Under the pieces are notes generated by a model. The model worked only from the letters and a program-made list of their open reading frames with translations. It did not search any database and was not told the DNA's origin. Shown in pieces: positions 12,616 to 23,772 of a stretch of 64,000 bases of DNA. Within the stretch, counting starts at the first letter, position 1. Each line of letters begins with the position of its first letter. Source of the stretch: [Phialemoniopsis] sp. UDSM-2020 (lineage: Eukaryota > Ascomycota > Sordariomycetes > Thyridiales > Thyridiaceae); NCBI GenBank assembly GCA_018873225.1, contig JAEILZ010000004.1:4526001-4590000 (forward strand). The letters run 5' to 3'. A program made the translations under genes and the position numbers.

Positions 12616-13680
12616 TTAATCATTATCGCGTGCGTCGAGTAAGGGGTTCGTATATCTTAACTCCTGGAGAAAGACTTCCGACTCTCGGACCTTCTTGGCC
12701 TCTTCAGACTCTTTCCACCTCGCAAACCTCACAACCACTCTCAGATCGACATTATGTTGCTCCGCGGGCATATACATCCATCGTTTCTCATCCCCGTTCC
12801 AGCTCCGGCCCGGCATGTAAGCCTCGAGCATGTAGTAGTTATCGCGGTGAAAGGGGAAGTCCAAAGTAGGCGGTCCACTACCTTCCAAGAACTGGTCTGT
12901 GCCTGTGGCCTCATCTTCTTTGCTCAGCTTGAACCGTCTCCGCTGGTTCCCTTTGTTCTGGACGTGGCGACGAATGGACCGCACCGTATTTGCCAATTGT
13001 GTTTGTAGAATATGTGCGTATAACAACCGATCTGTCAGAGACTTTCGAACCACCGCGGCGTGGCTGGTAAGTAGTGCTTGGTTCCATTCTGGTGACTTGC
13101 CCCTGGGAATAATGGGGAGAGCGTTGCCTTGATCAAGGTCCTCCTGCCAGTGAGCAAAGTCTAACACGAGACAGAGAGAGTTCCAGCGCAAAAGGCAGGT
13201 AAGACAAGTGCAGATGAGCGTGGGATCTGGGAGTGGTACGTGTTGGTACGGTCGCTTGTGAATGGCCATGATGTCTTCGCGGGCGACGAGCTGCAAGTCT
13301 CCATGCAGCTCGGGGTCCACATCTGCCAGAAGAACCGGCAGGCGAAAGCACTTTTCCAAGACCCGGTATCGCCTCTTGATGATGGCGTTGGCGATGTTAT
13401 CTCGCTCTTCTTGGATGAAGTCTCGGATGTTCCGGTTGACAGCCGCCAGCCTGACGACATCGCTCGGCAGGAGCATAGACAGCATCAGCATCAGCAACTC
13501 GTATGGGAGGTTCAAGATGGCGCCTGAGCGCGATGCTGCACGTGCCGCCTTCTTCTGCTGGCGCTTCTTTTGGCGCTCGCTGCGCTTCGAGTGCAGCGAT
13601 AAGTCGACGGTGAGGTCGACCAGCTCCTCTTCGTCAGTGTCGTCATCTTTGTGACGCCGCGCAGCTGAGCTTCGAGGCAT
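12616..13680 (-). CDS. F-box domain protein
   Basis: A single exon of about 354 residues. The ATG at 13680 is chosen; the frame stays open a little upstream but only from a TTG. After a basic, low-complexity N-terminus (acidic DDDTDEEE run, then an Arg/Lys/Gln-rich run), an F-box-like segment starts with ILNLPYELLMLMLSML and runs about 40 residues. The rest is a fungus-type tail with Cys, His and Trp residues but no recognisable WD or LRR repeat. F-box proteins bind Skp1 and select substrates for SCF ubiquitin ligases; the substrate here cannot be told. The gene is convergent with the MFS transporter, with a gap of 112 nt. A TTTAAAT run about 45 nt upstream of the ATG may be its promoter. Confidence 0.72.
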   Translation of the reverse strand: MPRSSAARRHKDDDTDEEELVDLTVDLSLHSKRSERQKKRQQKKAARAASRSGAILNLPYELLMLMLSMLLPSDVVRLAAVNRNIRDFIQEERDNIANAIIKRRYRVLEKCFRLPVLLADVDPELHGDLQLVAREDIMAIHKRPYQHVPLPDPTLICTCLTCLLRWNSLCLVLDFAHWQEDLDQGNALPIIPRGKSPEWNQALLTSHAAVVRKSLTDRLLYAHILQTQLANTVRSIRRHVQNKGNQRRRFKLSKEDEATGTDQFLEGSGPPTLDFPFHRDNYYMLEAYMPGRSWNGDEKRWMYMPAEQHNVDLRVVVRFARWKESEEAKKVRESEVFLQELRYTNPLLDARDND

Positions 13681-15481
13681 AGTCTCGCACCACGATGTCA
13701 AGAATGGGACACGGAGTGCCCGTTCTATTTAAAGAGTGTCATACGTAGTATCCTCTCTCGCTAAAGGAAAAAGCTTAAATTCTGGAAGTGGTGAAATGAC
13801 GATTCAGGTCATCCAGCCAGAAGAGCCAAAGGCAGCTTTTCCCCACCTGGCAAAAGCGCCCCCGCAGGACTTGGTAGGCTTACTAATTAACCCGCTTTGG
13901 GATTTGCCAGTACGGCTGATGCCGAGATGCAGGCCGGTCCTTCTGTCTCCTGCCAGGCCAACGATGGAGTTTGAGAGTGAGAGGGTTACTATGGAGAGAA
14001 GTCGATATTCGGTCCTTTGATACATCAAGTTCGATACTGCCTGAAAAGTCAAAGGCTCCTGGTGCCTAGCTATCATAGGGCTGACCACGGCGTAACACGT
14101 ACGATCAGATGCTAATCTCAAGCCATACAGATTCATAAGTATGGCCTCTCCAAAGGAGTTGTCCGCGGTACCAAACTTACCTGCAAATCAAAAACTTTTT
14201 TACCCCTGGAGATCCCCGGGTTGATGCGCTCCGTCGCGTTGGTTACAGCTAGGGAATCAGACAGCCCACGTGCAGAGACGCATGGCTGCCCACCTGCAAC
14301 GTTGTAACTAGATCTTTGCGCTATATTTAGGGGTTCAACGCCTAAGTGTGGCTCTGGCCATTATCCGTCAAAGCTATAGCTCCGAGAGTCGGCTTGATCA
14401 AGGGGCTGATTTGACGGCAGAAGACACACGCTTTCCATTGAGGAGCTCACTCGTTCGAATCTTTCAGAGTCTGACTGCATAGGTTCATCGACATCTCTGT
14501 TTCTAGGAGATGTGGTTGATGTCTTCATAATTCCATCATTATGATCACTGCGGGCCTACTTGAGACGTAATGGAGTACGCTTCGGAAAGCGGGACTTTTG
14601 AATCGCAAAAGGTCGCACACTTATGATATGGAGTAGTACGTGCAGGATGATTATCCATACTCCTTCTGGACATGGCAGTGTAGAGAGCTATCGTGGAGGA
14701 TTGTGAGCACTACGCCTTGATGGACGATGAACCAAGTGCTAACTTGGGCCCAAGGGTTCAGTACTACGCTATCTCGGCATTGCATCGGAATGTCAGATTC
14801 CCATGCTCCTGATCACCAAGTCCAAAGCCCCTTTGAGGCCATGCGGCCCTCCAAGTAGTCTGGCTAACGACGGAGCGTGTGCTATCCGGGCATGGCCATG
14901 ATGGTTACACTGGACTGCAAGCTCGTGTGGGGCCCCCGGATGAGGTTAAGCACTTGACTGGTGCCGTCAAGCTTTTTGTGGCTTGGGACCTTAACCTAAA
15001 GTCGATGATGCTAATATTGGTGCAAATCTTACATCATTCCCAGACTGCCGGAGCGAGTCAAACCCGGTGACAAGCTCCCCCAGCCCGCGTGTCTCATTCG
15101 TTGCCCCTCACCACGGCCAAAACAATCGACAGTCATTCCAGGGTTTAACGTGCAACGAACCTAATTGCTCAGCCCTAGAAGGATGACGGCGGCACGCTAG
15201 TCAGGACGAAAGGTGCTAGTCGATCGCCAAAGTCAAAGTTGTAAGCGCCTTGCAGCTGGAATCTTGGGTTCGCCCGCCCCGACAACCAAAAGAGACCAGA
15301 AAAGTATAGGACTAGAAGGGTTCAATGGTCATTAGCAGGATTGATACATAAGGAGGAGGGTGTCCAGGAGGGATTACCAGGCCCGAAGCTCAAGATCTCC
15401 CCCTCAACTCCAAAGCTAGTTGTCCTGATCCATGAACTGTTCATTGAACATCTGAAAACAAACGATTATCTATCCACCAAG
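13681..15481. other. Intergenic promoter region, divergent genes
   Basis: 1.8 kb between the divergently transcribed F-box and Rds1-like genes. It should hold both promoters. Only short frames occur, none convincing. I see no transposon or long repeat. Confidence 0.45.
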
Positions 15482-16639
15482 ATGGTTTCTTCTCTTCTCA
15501 CCGCTGCGGTGCTGGCCGGTGCTGCCTTTGCCCTGCCACCAGTTGCCCGTGACTTCGGTCCTCCTACCGCTGATGGGTTTCCCAGCCCGAACCCGCAGCA
15601 GCTGCTTGCCATCGAACAACGCGCTGATGGCAAGGCACCAAATGGACCATTGCCGGCCAAGATTTCCGCTGGGTCTATCACAGCCCTGCAGCTCATCGCA
15701 TTCAACGAGAATTTCGAGGCGGCCTACTTTTCGTCTCTGCTAGGGAACATCACAAGCAAGGTACCCGGCTATGAAGACAAGGACGGGTCCATGGCCAAGA
15801 TTATCGATACCATTCTCGCAGTATGTTACTTCCCTCAAATGTCTTTCGGAACGAAAATGAAAGTTCTCAAATGCTAACGGGTCTCACGCGTGTAGCAAGA
15901 GGAACTCCACGCCCTCGGCGTCATCCAAGTCCTGCAGCACTACAACCAATTTGCGCCAATGCCGTGCCGCTACCAGTTCCCCGTCACCAACATTGATGAT
16001 GCTATCCAGCTGGCAGAGACGTTCACTGCTCTAGTACTTGGCACCCTCCAGGACGCTGCCCAGGGCTTCGCCAAGGGTGGCGATGATGCCTCCGTCCGCC
16101 TCTTTGCCTCTGTCATTGGCCAGGAGGGCGAGCAGACCGGCTTCTACCGCTTCCTCGGCGGGGCCAAGCCCAGCGAGTCGCCTTTCCTGACAACCAGCGT
16201 CGCCTCTTTTGCCTGGACTGCCCTCCAGCAATTTGTTGTCCCCGGCAGCTGCCCCTTCGACTTGAGCGCTATCCCGATTCCCCTGCACGCTCCCCTCACG
16301 CTGCAGAATGCCAAGGTCGAGCCCAAGGACCAGGTCCTGACTTTCACCGCCGATCTCAGCCACGTCCAGGTTGCCCAGCAGTACGTCGGCAAGACGACTT
16401 GCGAGCTCTTCGTCACCTACTTCAGCGGGCAGCTGCTTCCCATCAGCGTTCCCATCTCCAACGTCCGATGGAGCGGCAGTATGATGACCTTTGACGCCCC
16501 GTTCCCCTTCACCGAGAACATCATGCAGGGCCTCAGCATCGCTGCGCTGACCGCTGGCAACAACTTTGCCAGTCCCGATGACGTTCCTGCGCAGACCTGG
16601 GCGGCACCGGCTCTGATCCAAGTTGTCGACAAGTACTAG
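15482..16639 (+). CDS. Rds1-like secreted ferritin-fold protein
   Basis: Two exons (15482-15820 and 15896-16639), 75-nt intron, about 360 residues. The ATG at 15482 starts a good signal peptide (MVSSLLTAAVLAGAAFA, probable cleavage before LPPVA); upstream frame in the same phase lacks an ATG and is not used. The middle part is a ferritin-like four-helix region like that of stress-response protein Rds1 and sexual-development protein LsdA: segments such as ALQLIAFNENFEAAYF and QEELHALGVIQVLQHY carry Glu and His residues that line the metal site in the fold. The C-terminal part is beta-rich. The protein is probably extracellular or wall-associated and expressed under nutrient or stress control in related fungi. 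The exact function of the family is unsettled. Confidence 0.8.
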
Positions 16640-16945
16640 AGGCATTCTCGTTTCAGTGTACATATTTCCACTTAGGACTACTTTCTACGTTTCGTAACGC
16701 ATATTTATTAATTCTAATACAATGCTTATTTTGATCAATCTGATGCGAAATGTCTCGCACTGCTGCCGACACTGTACTGATTATATCATCGCTCGCCCTA
16801 GAGTACATATCGTACTCGCTTTCTCTCCCTTGGTCCACTGAGCACTTCAATTCAATGGGACCGAATCCTTGAACAGGAAACTCGTATCACTAAGCGCTGG
16901 TTAATATCCTTGCCGAGCTTCCGCGAGTGTAGTCAGCAATGGTAC
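16640..16945. other. Convergent intergenic spacer
   Basis: 306 nt between the 3' ends of two convergent genes. It should hold both terminators. A possible short last intron and terminal exon of the aldo-keto reductase could extend into its right edge. Nothing else is seen. Confidence 0.4.
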
Positions 16946-17990
16946 TTACCCCGTCGGATATCGATCGCCAGGAAGTTCGGTCTCGTTGGCGTATTGTCTT
17001 AGCTCACGAATCTCTTCGTCTGTTAACTTGATCCGGAGAGCATTGGTGTTGTCCTCTAGATACTTGATGGTGGTAGTCCCCGGGATGGGAATGATATCGT
17101 CGCCCTGAGCCAACAACCACGCAAGGCAGATCTGTGCAGGGGTCGCCTGGTGCTTTTGTCCAATCTGTTGAATCTTCTCTACCAGTGCTGTGATCTTGGG
17201 AAAGTTGCTGCCTGTTAGCTTGGGCACATTTCGGCGCCAATCATTTTCAGCGAGATCGTCGATCGACTTGATAGATCCGGTTAGGAGGCCGCGGCCGACG
17301 GGGCTGTAAGCTACGATAGCGATGCCCAACTCGCGACAAGTGTTGAGGATCTCCGTCTTGTCAGACTCAATGTCGAGAAACAGAGGGCTGTACTCGACCT
17401 GGTAGGCTGATATAGGGTGTACGGCATGTGCGCGGCGAATGGTAGCGGCTGAGCACTCGGAAAGGCCGAGGTATCGGATTTTGCCCTCTCTTGACAACAT
17501 GATGAGCGTTTTGGTCTTGTTCAGGATGATCTGTGAAGCCTTCTGCTTACTTTTTTAGGTCAGACATAGCTTGGACCGTGTGTTCAATTGGCGTTGTGTC
17601 GTCGACCCGATGACAGTAGTAGAGGTCAATCGTCTCTACTCCGAGCCGCTCTAGACTGTTGGCGCACGCCTGCTTGACCCAGTCGGGATCATTGGAAATC
17701 GTACGGGATCCATCGGAACCTGGACGGAAAGCAAATTTGGTTGCCAGAAAGATATCTGACCTCTTGCCGCTCCTCTTGAACCATTCGCCGACACGCTGTT
17801 CACTCCCGGCGTACGCATCTGCGGTGTCCCAGAATCGTTCCCCAATCTCATGTGCTCTATCCAAGAACTTCAGCGACGACTCGATATCCGTATTCTTCTG
17901 CCCGTACCAGCCGGCGAAGCTCATCAAACCCAGCCCAATTCCGGTAACTTGTGGACCGTTCCGGCCCAACTGGCGAGTAGGAACAGACAT
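16946..17990 (-). CDS. Aldo-keto reductase (AKR family)
   Basis: Two exons (17990-17551 and 17489-16946) joined over a 61-nt intron give about 327 residues. The (beta/alpha)8 AKR fold is indicated by the catalytic tetrad: Asp and Tyr in [11 protein letters not shown], Lys in FLATKFAF, and His in LYYCHRVDD. The later segments [12 protein letters not shown] and AYQVEYSPL are typical of the yakC/pyridoxal reductase-like branch, and the [11 protein letters not shown] region binds the NADP phosphate in relatives. The enzyme is a cytosolic NADPH-dependent carbonyl reductase; the substrate is unknown. The C-terminus is a little short: a GTAAGT sits on the stop codon, so a further small intron and exon into 16890-16945 is possible. 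It lies 2.4 kb from the TauD gene, so membership of the biosynthetic cluster is not supported. Confidence 0.8.
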
Positions 17991-18132
17991 GACTTGAAGG
18001 TGAAGTTAAGACAAGGCTGCTGTGTAAGCGCAGGGGTTGCTTCTTTTGCTTCCTGAGGCTGTAGCAAGGCTTCTGCAGAAGTTCAAGAAATGACCATCCT
18101 GGATTCCAGCAATGTTCCTAGATCTGGAGAGC

Positions 18133-18139
18133 TATATAT
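18133..18139 (-). promoter_or_regulatory. Putative TATA box of the aldo-keto reductase gene
   Basis: TATATAG read on the minus strand, about 145 nt upstream of the ATG at 17990. This is a plausible fungal core-promoter position, called on sequence alone. Confidence 0.35.
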
Positions 18140-19184
18140 CTGCGGGATAGGTGGTGTGATTGTCCCGCACAGGAGGTACCACAGCGTTCAATTTAGCGCA
18201 CCAATTACTCAGAATCGGACTTATTGACTGCCATCCTAAAGCCGCCACATGCTGCATCGGATATAGCGTCGTTAAGCATCTTGAGCCTATGATATCGCCG
18301 CGGCAGTTCTACATCCATTACTTGCTGGTTCGGCATTGAGAAAGCTTGTGTAATACATCATCGAAGCGGTCTCCGATCATTTGTCATCACACCTCGTATT
18401 CGAGACTGTTCCCAAGCACAGGAGTCGAAAGCGTGCTCTTTGCTCATCATTGATACCTACTGCCCTTGACCAAGAAAGGGAAGAGGGAGATGCCGGTAGA
18501 CTCAACGGAGGCAAGGCGTGAGTTCCTGTCCCTGTCGTGACATTGCCCTGACCAGGACGATTTTGCAATGAGTGTGTTGTTTCGCGTCTAGCCCTGTTGA
18601 TTAGGTGTACTCGAATCGACGGATTATGGGATGCATAAGCAGACACTCGGACCCTCTGATTGCCAATGAGCTACTCGACAGCTACCGGTGATGTTGAGCC
18701 TTACTATGCTCGCTCCGAATCATCTAGACTGCTGATCTATCACCTTCAGCCACTGAAAGCCCGTGCAGTGCCACAAAATGGCATGACTAATAGAGTCAAG
18801 ATGTCCTTGACCACGCTTGGGGAGACATAATGGGCTAGAAACCGAGCAGTTCCTGAGATACGTCGTGGAAAGGACTAAGATCTTCAACCCATGAAGATTG
18901 AGACGAAGCCTTGCGCTGATGTAACATGGGAGTGTGGTGAGTGTGGATTTGATCCCGGCTGACAGCCGATGGCGCGACCGGGTGGTCGGGTCCACACTGG
19001 ACGCAAGAGCATTGCACTGCTCCGGATGCTCGTCGGCACTGTAGTCAGCTTATACCATTCTGACATGTGTATTAAGATATGCGCATTCATCGTTTCCCCG
19101 GAACAAGAAATTTCAATAGCATCCAAATTGTATGCGTTGTATTGAAGCCAGACTTCGATCTGGGTTTCCACTTCTGCGTTCATG

Positions 19185-19192
19185 TATAAAAA
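19185..19192 (+). promoter_or_regulatory. Putative TATA box of the GH16 gene
   Basis: TATAAAAA about 100 nt upstream of the ATG at 19290, followed by an ACTAC/CACAACC-rich leader typical of well expressed fungal genes. Confidence 0.5.
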
Positions 19193-19289
19193 GAGCTCGA
19201 TCCTCCAGAGAGGATAAAGTCGATCCTTTCACTACCATCCCACTACAGACTACTACAACTACTCACAACCACCACGAACCACAACCACA

Positions 19290-20126
19290 ATGTCCGAAGC
19301 ACCTCAAGATCAAGGATGGTCCCGCATCTGGGTTGCTGATTTCAATGGGCCCGATGGGTCTCTTCCAGACGAATCAAAATGGCATATCGTGGTGAAAGGC
19401 CCAAACCTTGACAATGGCGAGGTACAACACTATACCAAGAACACGTCGACCGCAACGGTTCAAAACGGCACTCTCGAGATCAAGCCTCGCCACCATGAGG
19501 GAAAATGGACCTCTGCGCGGCTTGAAAGCCACAGCTCATTCTTGTGCAACAATGGCGATCGGGTGAAACTTCAGGCCAAGCTCAAGATTGGCAGTGCGCC
19601 CCGCGATCGTCAAAAGGGTATCTGGCCAGCATTCTGGGCACTGGGGGAAAGTCTTCGGCACGGCGTTCCATGGCCTACATGCGGCGAATGGGACGTCTTT
19701 GAAAACGCACACGGCGATGACTGGATGCTAGGCTCCCTACATTACGGAACGCCAGAGGCACCACAGATCTTGGGCTCGCAGCGAGAACACTTCAGCAAAA
19801 ACGATTACCACACATGGGGCCTGATCGTGGATCGCAGGCCGGGTAATTGGAAAGATGAGAAGTTGGAGTGGCAGAAGGACGGGAAGACATACTTCACTGT
19901 TCGTGGCTCGGATATGCCCAGCAAGGAGGCTTGGGCTCATGTTGCCCACAAGAGTTTCTTCGCTGTCATCAATGTGGCCATCGGCACCAACTTCCCAGGC
20001 GGCGGCGGCAAACCAGATGATCAAACAGTGGCAGGGTTGCCAAGTGGACTGCAAGTTAAGTACGTTGCCTTTTACGACCGGGCCATTGATGAACTTGCAA
20101 AGGTTGACGAGTCAGTCGACTTGTAA
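19290..20126 (+). CDS. GH16-type glycoside hydrolase (glucanase-like), no signal peptide
   Basis: A single exon of 278 residues. The catalytic signature of family GH16 is clear: CGEWDVFENAHG matches the ExDxxE pattern, giving the nucleophile and acid/base glutamates. Other family features are the N-terminal WVADFNGPDG start, GKWTSARLES and GIWPAFWALG. GH16 enzymes cleave beta-1,3 or beta-1,3/1,4 glucans. The protein starts directly with a polar sequence and lacks a signal peptide, unusual for a wall-active enzyme; the ATG at 19290 is well placed behind a TATA box and no alternative upstream exon with a leader peptide was found. It could be an intracellular form or an incomplete model. It faces away from the aldo-keto reductase and is probably outside the biosynthetic cluster. 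Confidence 0.8.
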   Translation: MSEAPQDQGWSRIWVADFNGPDGSLPDESKWHIVVKGPNLDNGEVQHYTKNTSTATVQNGTLEIKPRHHEGKWTSARLESHSSFLCNNGDRVKLQAKLKIGSAPRDRQKGIWPAFWALGESLRHGVPWPTCGEWDVFENAHGDDWMLGSLHYGTPEAPQILGSQREHFSKNDYHTWGLIVDRRPGNWKDEKLEWQKDGKTYFTVRGSDMPSKEAWAHVAHKSFFAVINVAIGTNFPGGGGKPDDQTVAGLPSGLQVKYVAFYDRAIDELAKVDESVDL

Positions 20127-20414
20127 ACTACCACAACAGCCTTCCAATAACTTTCCTCTTGGTTTATTTCTCTTCTACTTGTGTCACTCTTTTCTTGCAC
20201 GTTCATTTAAGATGTCTTTCGTTTACTGCCATGCGATATCATGGTCTTGGAAAGGGGTGGGCAAACACAATTCATTCTTGTATTTCGTTTTTATCGAAGT
20301 AGCCGGGAATATGCCCAAGAAGATCAATGTACACAGTCTGTGAATGAGAGAGATAGCGCTGAAGTAGTTTCTCAATTCTCAAATATACCGACATGAGGTA
20401 TCTATGTCCCGGTC

Positions 20415-21804
20415 TCAAGTTGTGCTCGCCTCAGGCGCCGACACTGCCTTCTCCTCTCTTTCTAGAGCTTCGGTTCTGCCAGTGCTCTCTGGGTCAAAAT
20501 ATGGCCGCTCACCCAGACTGACAGCTCTGTTTCCCTTCCTCTCCCCCAAGCCTTTATTGATGTAATCTGGGGTCGCAGTATGATAGACGCTACGATTGTC
20601 CCAGATGGCCAGGTCGTTCGCGTTCTGCCACCGGTGGCGCACCTGGAGGTCGTGGTTGTCCACGATAAGCCTTACAAACCAGTCCAGTAGATGGCGACTC
20701 TCGGCCTCGCTCAGACCATTGATTCGCTGCACATGATGGCCGACCGCAAAGACGCTGCGCCAGCCGGTGACTGGATTGGTGCGAATGACAGGGTGCACGG
20801 CTTCTAGAATTTCACCAACATTCTCAGGGGCTCCACGAGGAGCGCTGAAAAGCTTGAAGCCGTTGCGGTCCGCAGCCTCGCTGAAGCCAGGTTGCGCATA
20901 AGTGGCAGTCAGGCGATCGAGGAAGCTGCGGTACAGCGGGGAGATGCGATCATAGACTTCATAGCCAGAAGCCCACAGAGTATCTGTTATTTATGTCATG
21001 AACTGATCAGCCGCGGGAAACAACAATGACAACACATTTGGAGTATCTTGCGCATACCTCCGCCGGTCTTGGGAAGCTCGACTAGCCTCAGCAGCGCATA
21101 GTCACTTGGCACAGGCTCAAAGGTGATATCCGAATGCCAGCCGTCCTTGGCACTCTGTTTTCTGGATAAGAAACGATCGCTGTAGATCTTCTTGGCCTGC
21201 TCCGAAGAGATAACACTGATCTCGTCATCATTTCCTCCTAGCTCACGGCCCGAGTTGGAGACTGGATGGATATGGAGGCCTGAGGTCTCTGGCTTGCCAC
21301 CCAGTTGTCCGAGCCGCTGGACTAGCTCCTTCTGGAGATCATTGGTGATGTTGTCTTGTGCACGGAAGAAGACGACACCACGGCGCGAGACTGGATGTGG
21401 TAGTATCAGCACAGGCACGGATGCCACTTCGATTTTGGCAAGGAAATCTCACTCGTGATGGCCAGATCCCTTAGGAGTTCATCCGAATTGGGGGCGCGCA
21501 GCCACTCGGCCAAGTCTACATTGACAAACTCGCGGCCAATGATGGGCGTCACGTCAAATGCCTCGAACTTGTCTAGTGCCCCTGAGAGCCTCAAGGGCTC
21601 GCGATGGCTGGTCTCGAGATGAAATTCATCAAGCGGGATCTTGCCTGCGTCAGGACCAACCGGACGGGAAGTTGTTGCCTGCGTGGGTTGATCCGTGCTG
21701 GCCGTAGCCGACTCCTCGGCAGGCTTTTCGCTGCGCAAATCCGCAACCTTGCCTTTGAGGTCGGAGATGACCTGATTGGCGTCTTCAGTGAGAGATGGCG
21801 CCAT
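20415..21804 (-). CDS. TauD-type Fe(II)/2-oxoglutarate dioxygenase
   Basis: Three exons (21804-21453, 21390-21058, 20983-20415), introns of 62 and 74 nt, about 417 residues. The iron-binding facial triad is visible: His and Asp in GWHSDITFEPV (HxD) and the distal His in RSVYHTATPDY, followed by the 2-oxoglutarate-binding Arg in the C-terminal third. The VSRRGVVFFRAQDN-like segment across the first junction is typical of fungal TauD/TfdA proteins related to sulfonate dioxygenases. The first 60 residues are low in complexity and look disordered. The enzyme couples 2-oxoglutarate decarboxylation to hydroxylation or related oxidation. In this position it may be the left-most tailoring enzyme of the polyketide cluster, but a role in sulfur-compound catabolism is equally possible. 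It is separated from the next gene by 0.9 kb. Confidence 0.8.
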
Positions 21805-22703
21805 GCTGATTTAGTTGGCAAAGGATTGATGAAGGTAGGGCAGGGCTATGGTCTCAATTTGCATGTGACTTGCGGACTTGGGGGTATTCACCGGAAAGCA
21901 GCAGCGAACCTAGCTATTTTATACTTGATGCAGTAAGTATTCAATAGACATACGAAAGAGGAGTGGCCAGCGTTGGAAAGGAGGTGCAGGTATTACGATG
22001 CTTTAGATTTTCTCGCGCCATCTCCATCAAGTTGATGGTGGGATGGCGTCAACAGCAGCTGGCGATACGATTGGCAATCCAGATGCCCTGATACGACTCG
22101 ACCCCCACGACTAGCCTCGAAATCGCAAGCCGAGAGGACGATTAGGCACCGCGTCTGGTAGACAGATATTCGCATGCGCTCAAGAAGCGTGAGCTACTCT
22201 CGTACAGGGAGCTTCACAACACGCGGAGTTCTGATGATGCAAGATATGCGGGGTGTTATGACATGGGCATGCATGCACTAACACACCTCCGTCCAATAGA
22301 CTGAAGACCGTGAACATTCGTTATCGCCTATGGCTGCTTTGAGCATGGAATTCGTCTGGTATTCGAAAGTCGACCGGACACATCCTTGCTAGCAGAAGAG
22401 ATATGTCGAGCCGTATCGAACCTCTCTTGATTACCAATCTACGCTGTCCGACATATTACGTACTTCAATGATTGAATAAGTATCGCAATCCGAGACGCTT
22501 GTCTGCTCATTTAACAGTCGAGAATGAGGAGGCAATCTCGGCTGGACTAGGATGGCACTCCAGCAAGTTAAGAGCACAAGCCGCATGCAAAAGTCTTCAC
22601 TAATCTTGATCAATCAAAGCTTGCAGCTCATCTTCAGCGAACGAGTTGGGTATTTCTAAGTCAGTGACAGACAACATGGCTCCTGTACATGCTTGTCCTC
22701 GCA
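21805..22703. other. Intergenic, promoter of the dioxygenase gene
   Basis: 899 nt upstream of the dioxygenase and downstream of the atypical SDR. Nothing coding is seen. A TATA-like run sits at about 21916-21923. Confidence 0.4.
21916..21923 (-). promoter_or_regulatory. Putative TATA box of the dioxygenase gene
   Basis: TATAAAAT on the minus strand about 115 nt upstream of the ATG at 21804. Confidence 0.4.
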
Positions 22704-23772
22704 TCAGCCCTTATGACAGATCCTCTCAAAGTCATTATTGAGGTATTGCCAGATTCTCTCAACCATGCCATCTTTCCGGTATCCGCCCAGTAAGTCCACT
22801 ACAGTCTTCGGCGCACTGCTGCCAAAGTGATCGATCGAATAGACGCCGCTTCCCTTGCGTCCATCGCTTCCATCAGTAACGACGAGACCATTTTCCAAGG
22901 CAACACCTTCTTGGCCACGCCCCTCTCGGGAAGGATACATTCCACTTGTGCAGAGCCAGACGTTGCGTTGCTCAACCTCCTCGTCTGAAAGCCACTTGTT
23001 TCGATAGACGACCATGAATCCGACCTTGACCAGCTGAAGCATGAAGCCGTCTTCTTTGCGCACGAGATTGGTCTTGACAAAACCTGGGTAGTTATGAATG
23101 AATGATATCTCGGGAGCCTGCTTGGCCAAGGCTTCCAATCCGAGTGTTATCAAAGTACACATGTGGCCCCGTGATTTCGACAAGGACACTTTGGATCCAA
23201 GGATGTCGTCCGGAAAGAACTCTCCTTCCTTGGTGCCAGCAAATACGGTGATGACACGTCGGAGAGATGTGCCTCGTTGGAGCAGCGGAAGAAGATTCTG
23301 GGCCAATCTGAATCGTGAATGAATACTCAGGGAGACATGGTAGGGAAGACCTTCTGACGTGACTATGCAGGATTGTTAGTTATTGCTGCCGTAATCAAGA
23401 GTGAAAGCCGGCCATGCTCTTACTAGTTTGTCTGAGGGTGCCTTGTGTCATGTAAAGCAAGTCTACATGTTGTTCATCGGCTCTGATCTTGTCGCACACC
23501 TCGTCCACATTACGCAACAGCGACAAGTCCGACGAGATGAAGATGTACTGGCCGCTTGGGTTGAGCTTAGTGAGCTCTTTTTTGATGCGGTCACCAGCCT
23601 CCTGAGATCGGCCAATGAAGTAGATTTTGGGAGATGCGGCAGACTGCGCGAAGCCTATCAGGGCACGCTCGCCGATGCCTGAAGTTGCGCCAGCAAAGAC
23701 CGCTACCAGGCCGGTGGGCAAGGCTGTAGCCACCCGAGAGTTGGATGCCTTCACCTGGTCTAACGATACCAT
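22704..23772 (-). CDS. Atypical short-chain dehydrogenase/reductase
   Basis: Two exons (23772-23424 and 23362-22704), 61-nt intron, about 335 residues. The N-terminal Rossmann fold is clear: AVFAGATSGIGERALIGF carries the TGxxxGIG-type dinucleotide motif, and IYFIGRSQEAGDR carries the Arg that usually selects NADPH. DLLYMTQGTLR sits where the NNAG motif is normally found. The canonical YxxxK catalytic pair is missing: after VITVFAGTKEG the expected helix reads LSKSRGHMCTLITLGLEAL. This long, degenerate SDR type is common in fungal secondary metabolite clusters. It probably reduces or dehydrates a cluster intermediate, or acts non-catalytically. It shares a 566-nt divergent promoter with the Zn2Cys6 regulator gene, which suggests co-regulation. 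Confidence 0.78.

Larger units (their letters stand above)
17991..19289. other. Divergent promoter region
   Basis: 1.3 kb between the divergent aldo-keto reductase and GH16 genes. TATA-like elements occur near both starts (about 18133-18139 for the reductase, 19185-19192 for GH16). No gene is seen in between. Confidence 0.5.
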
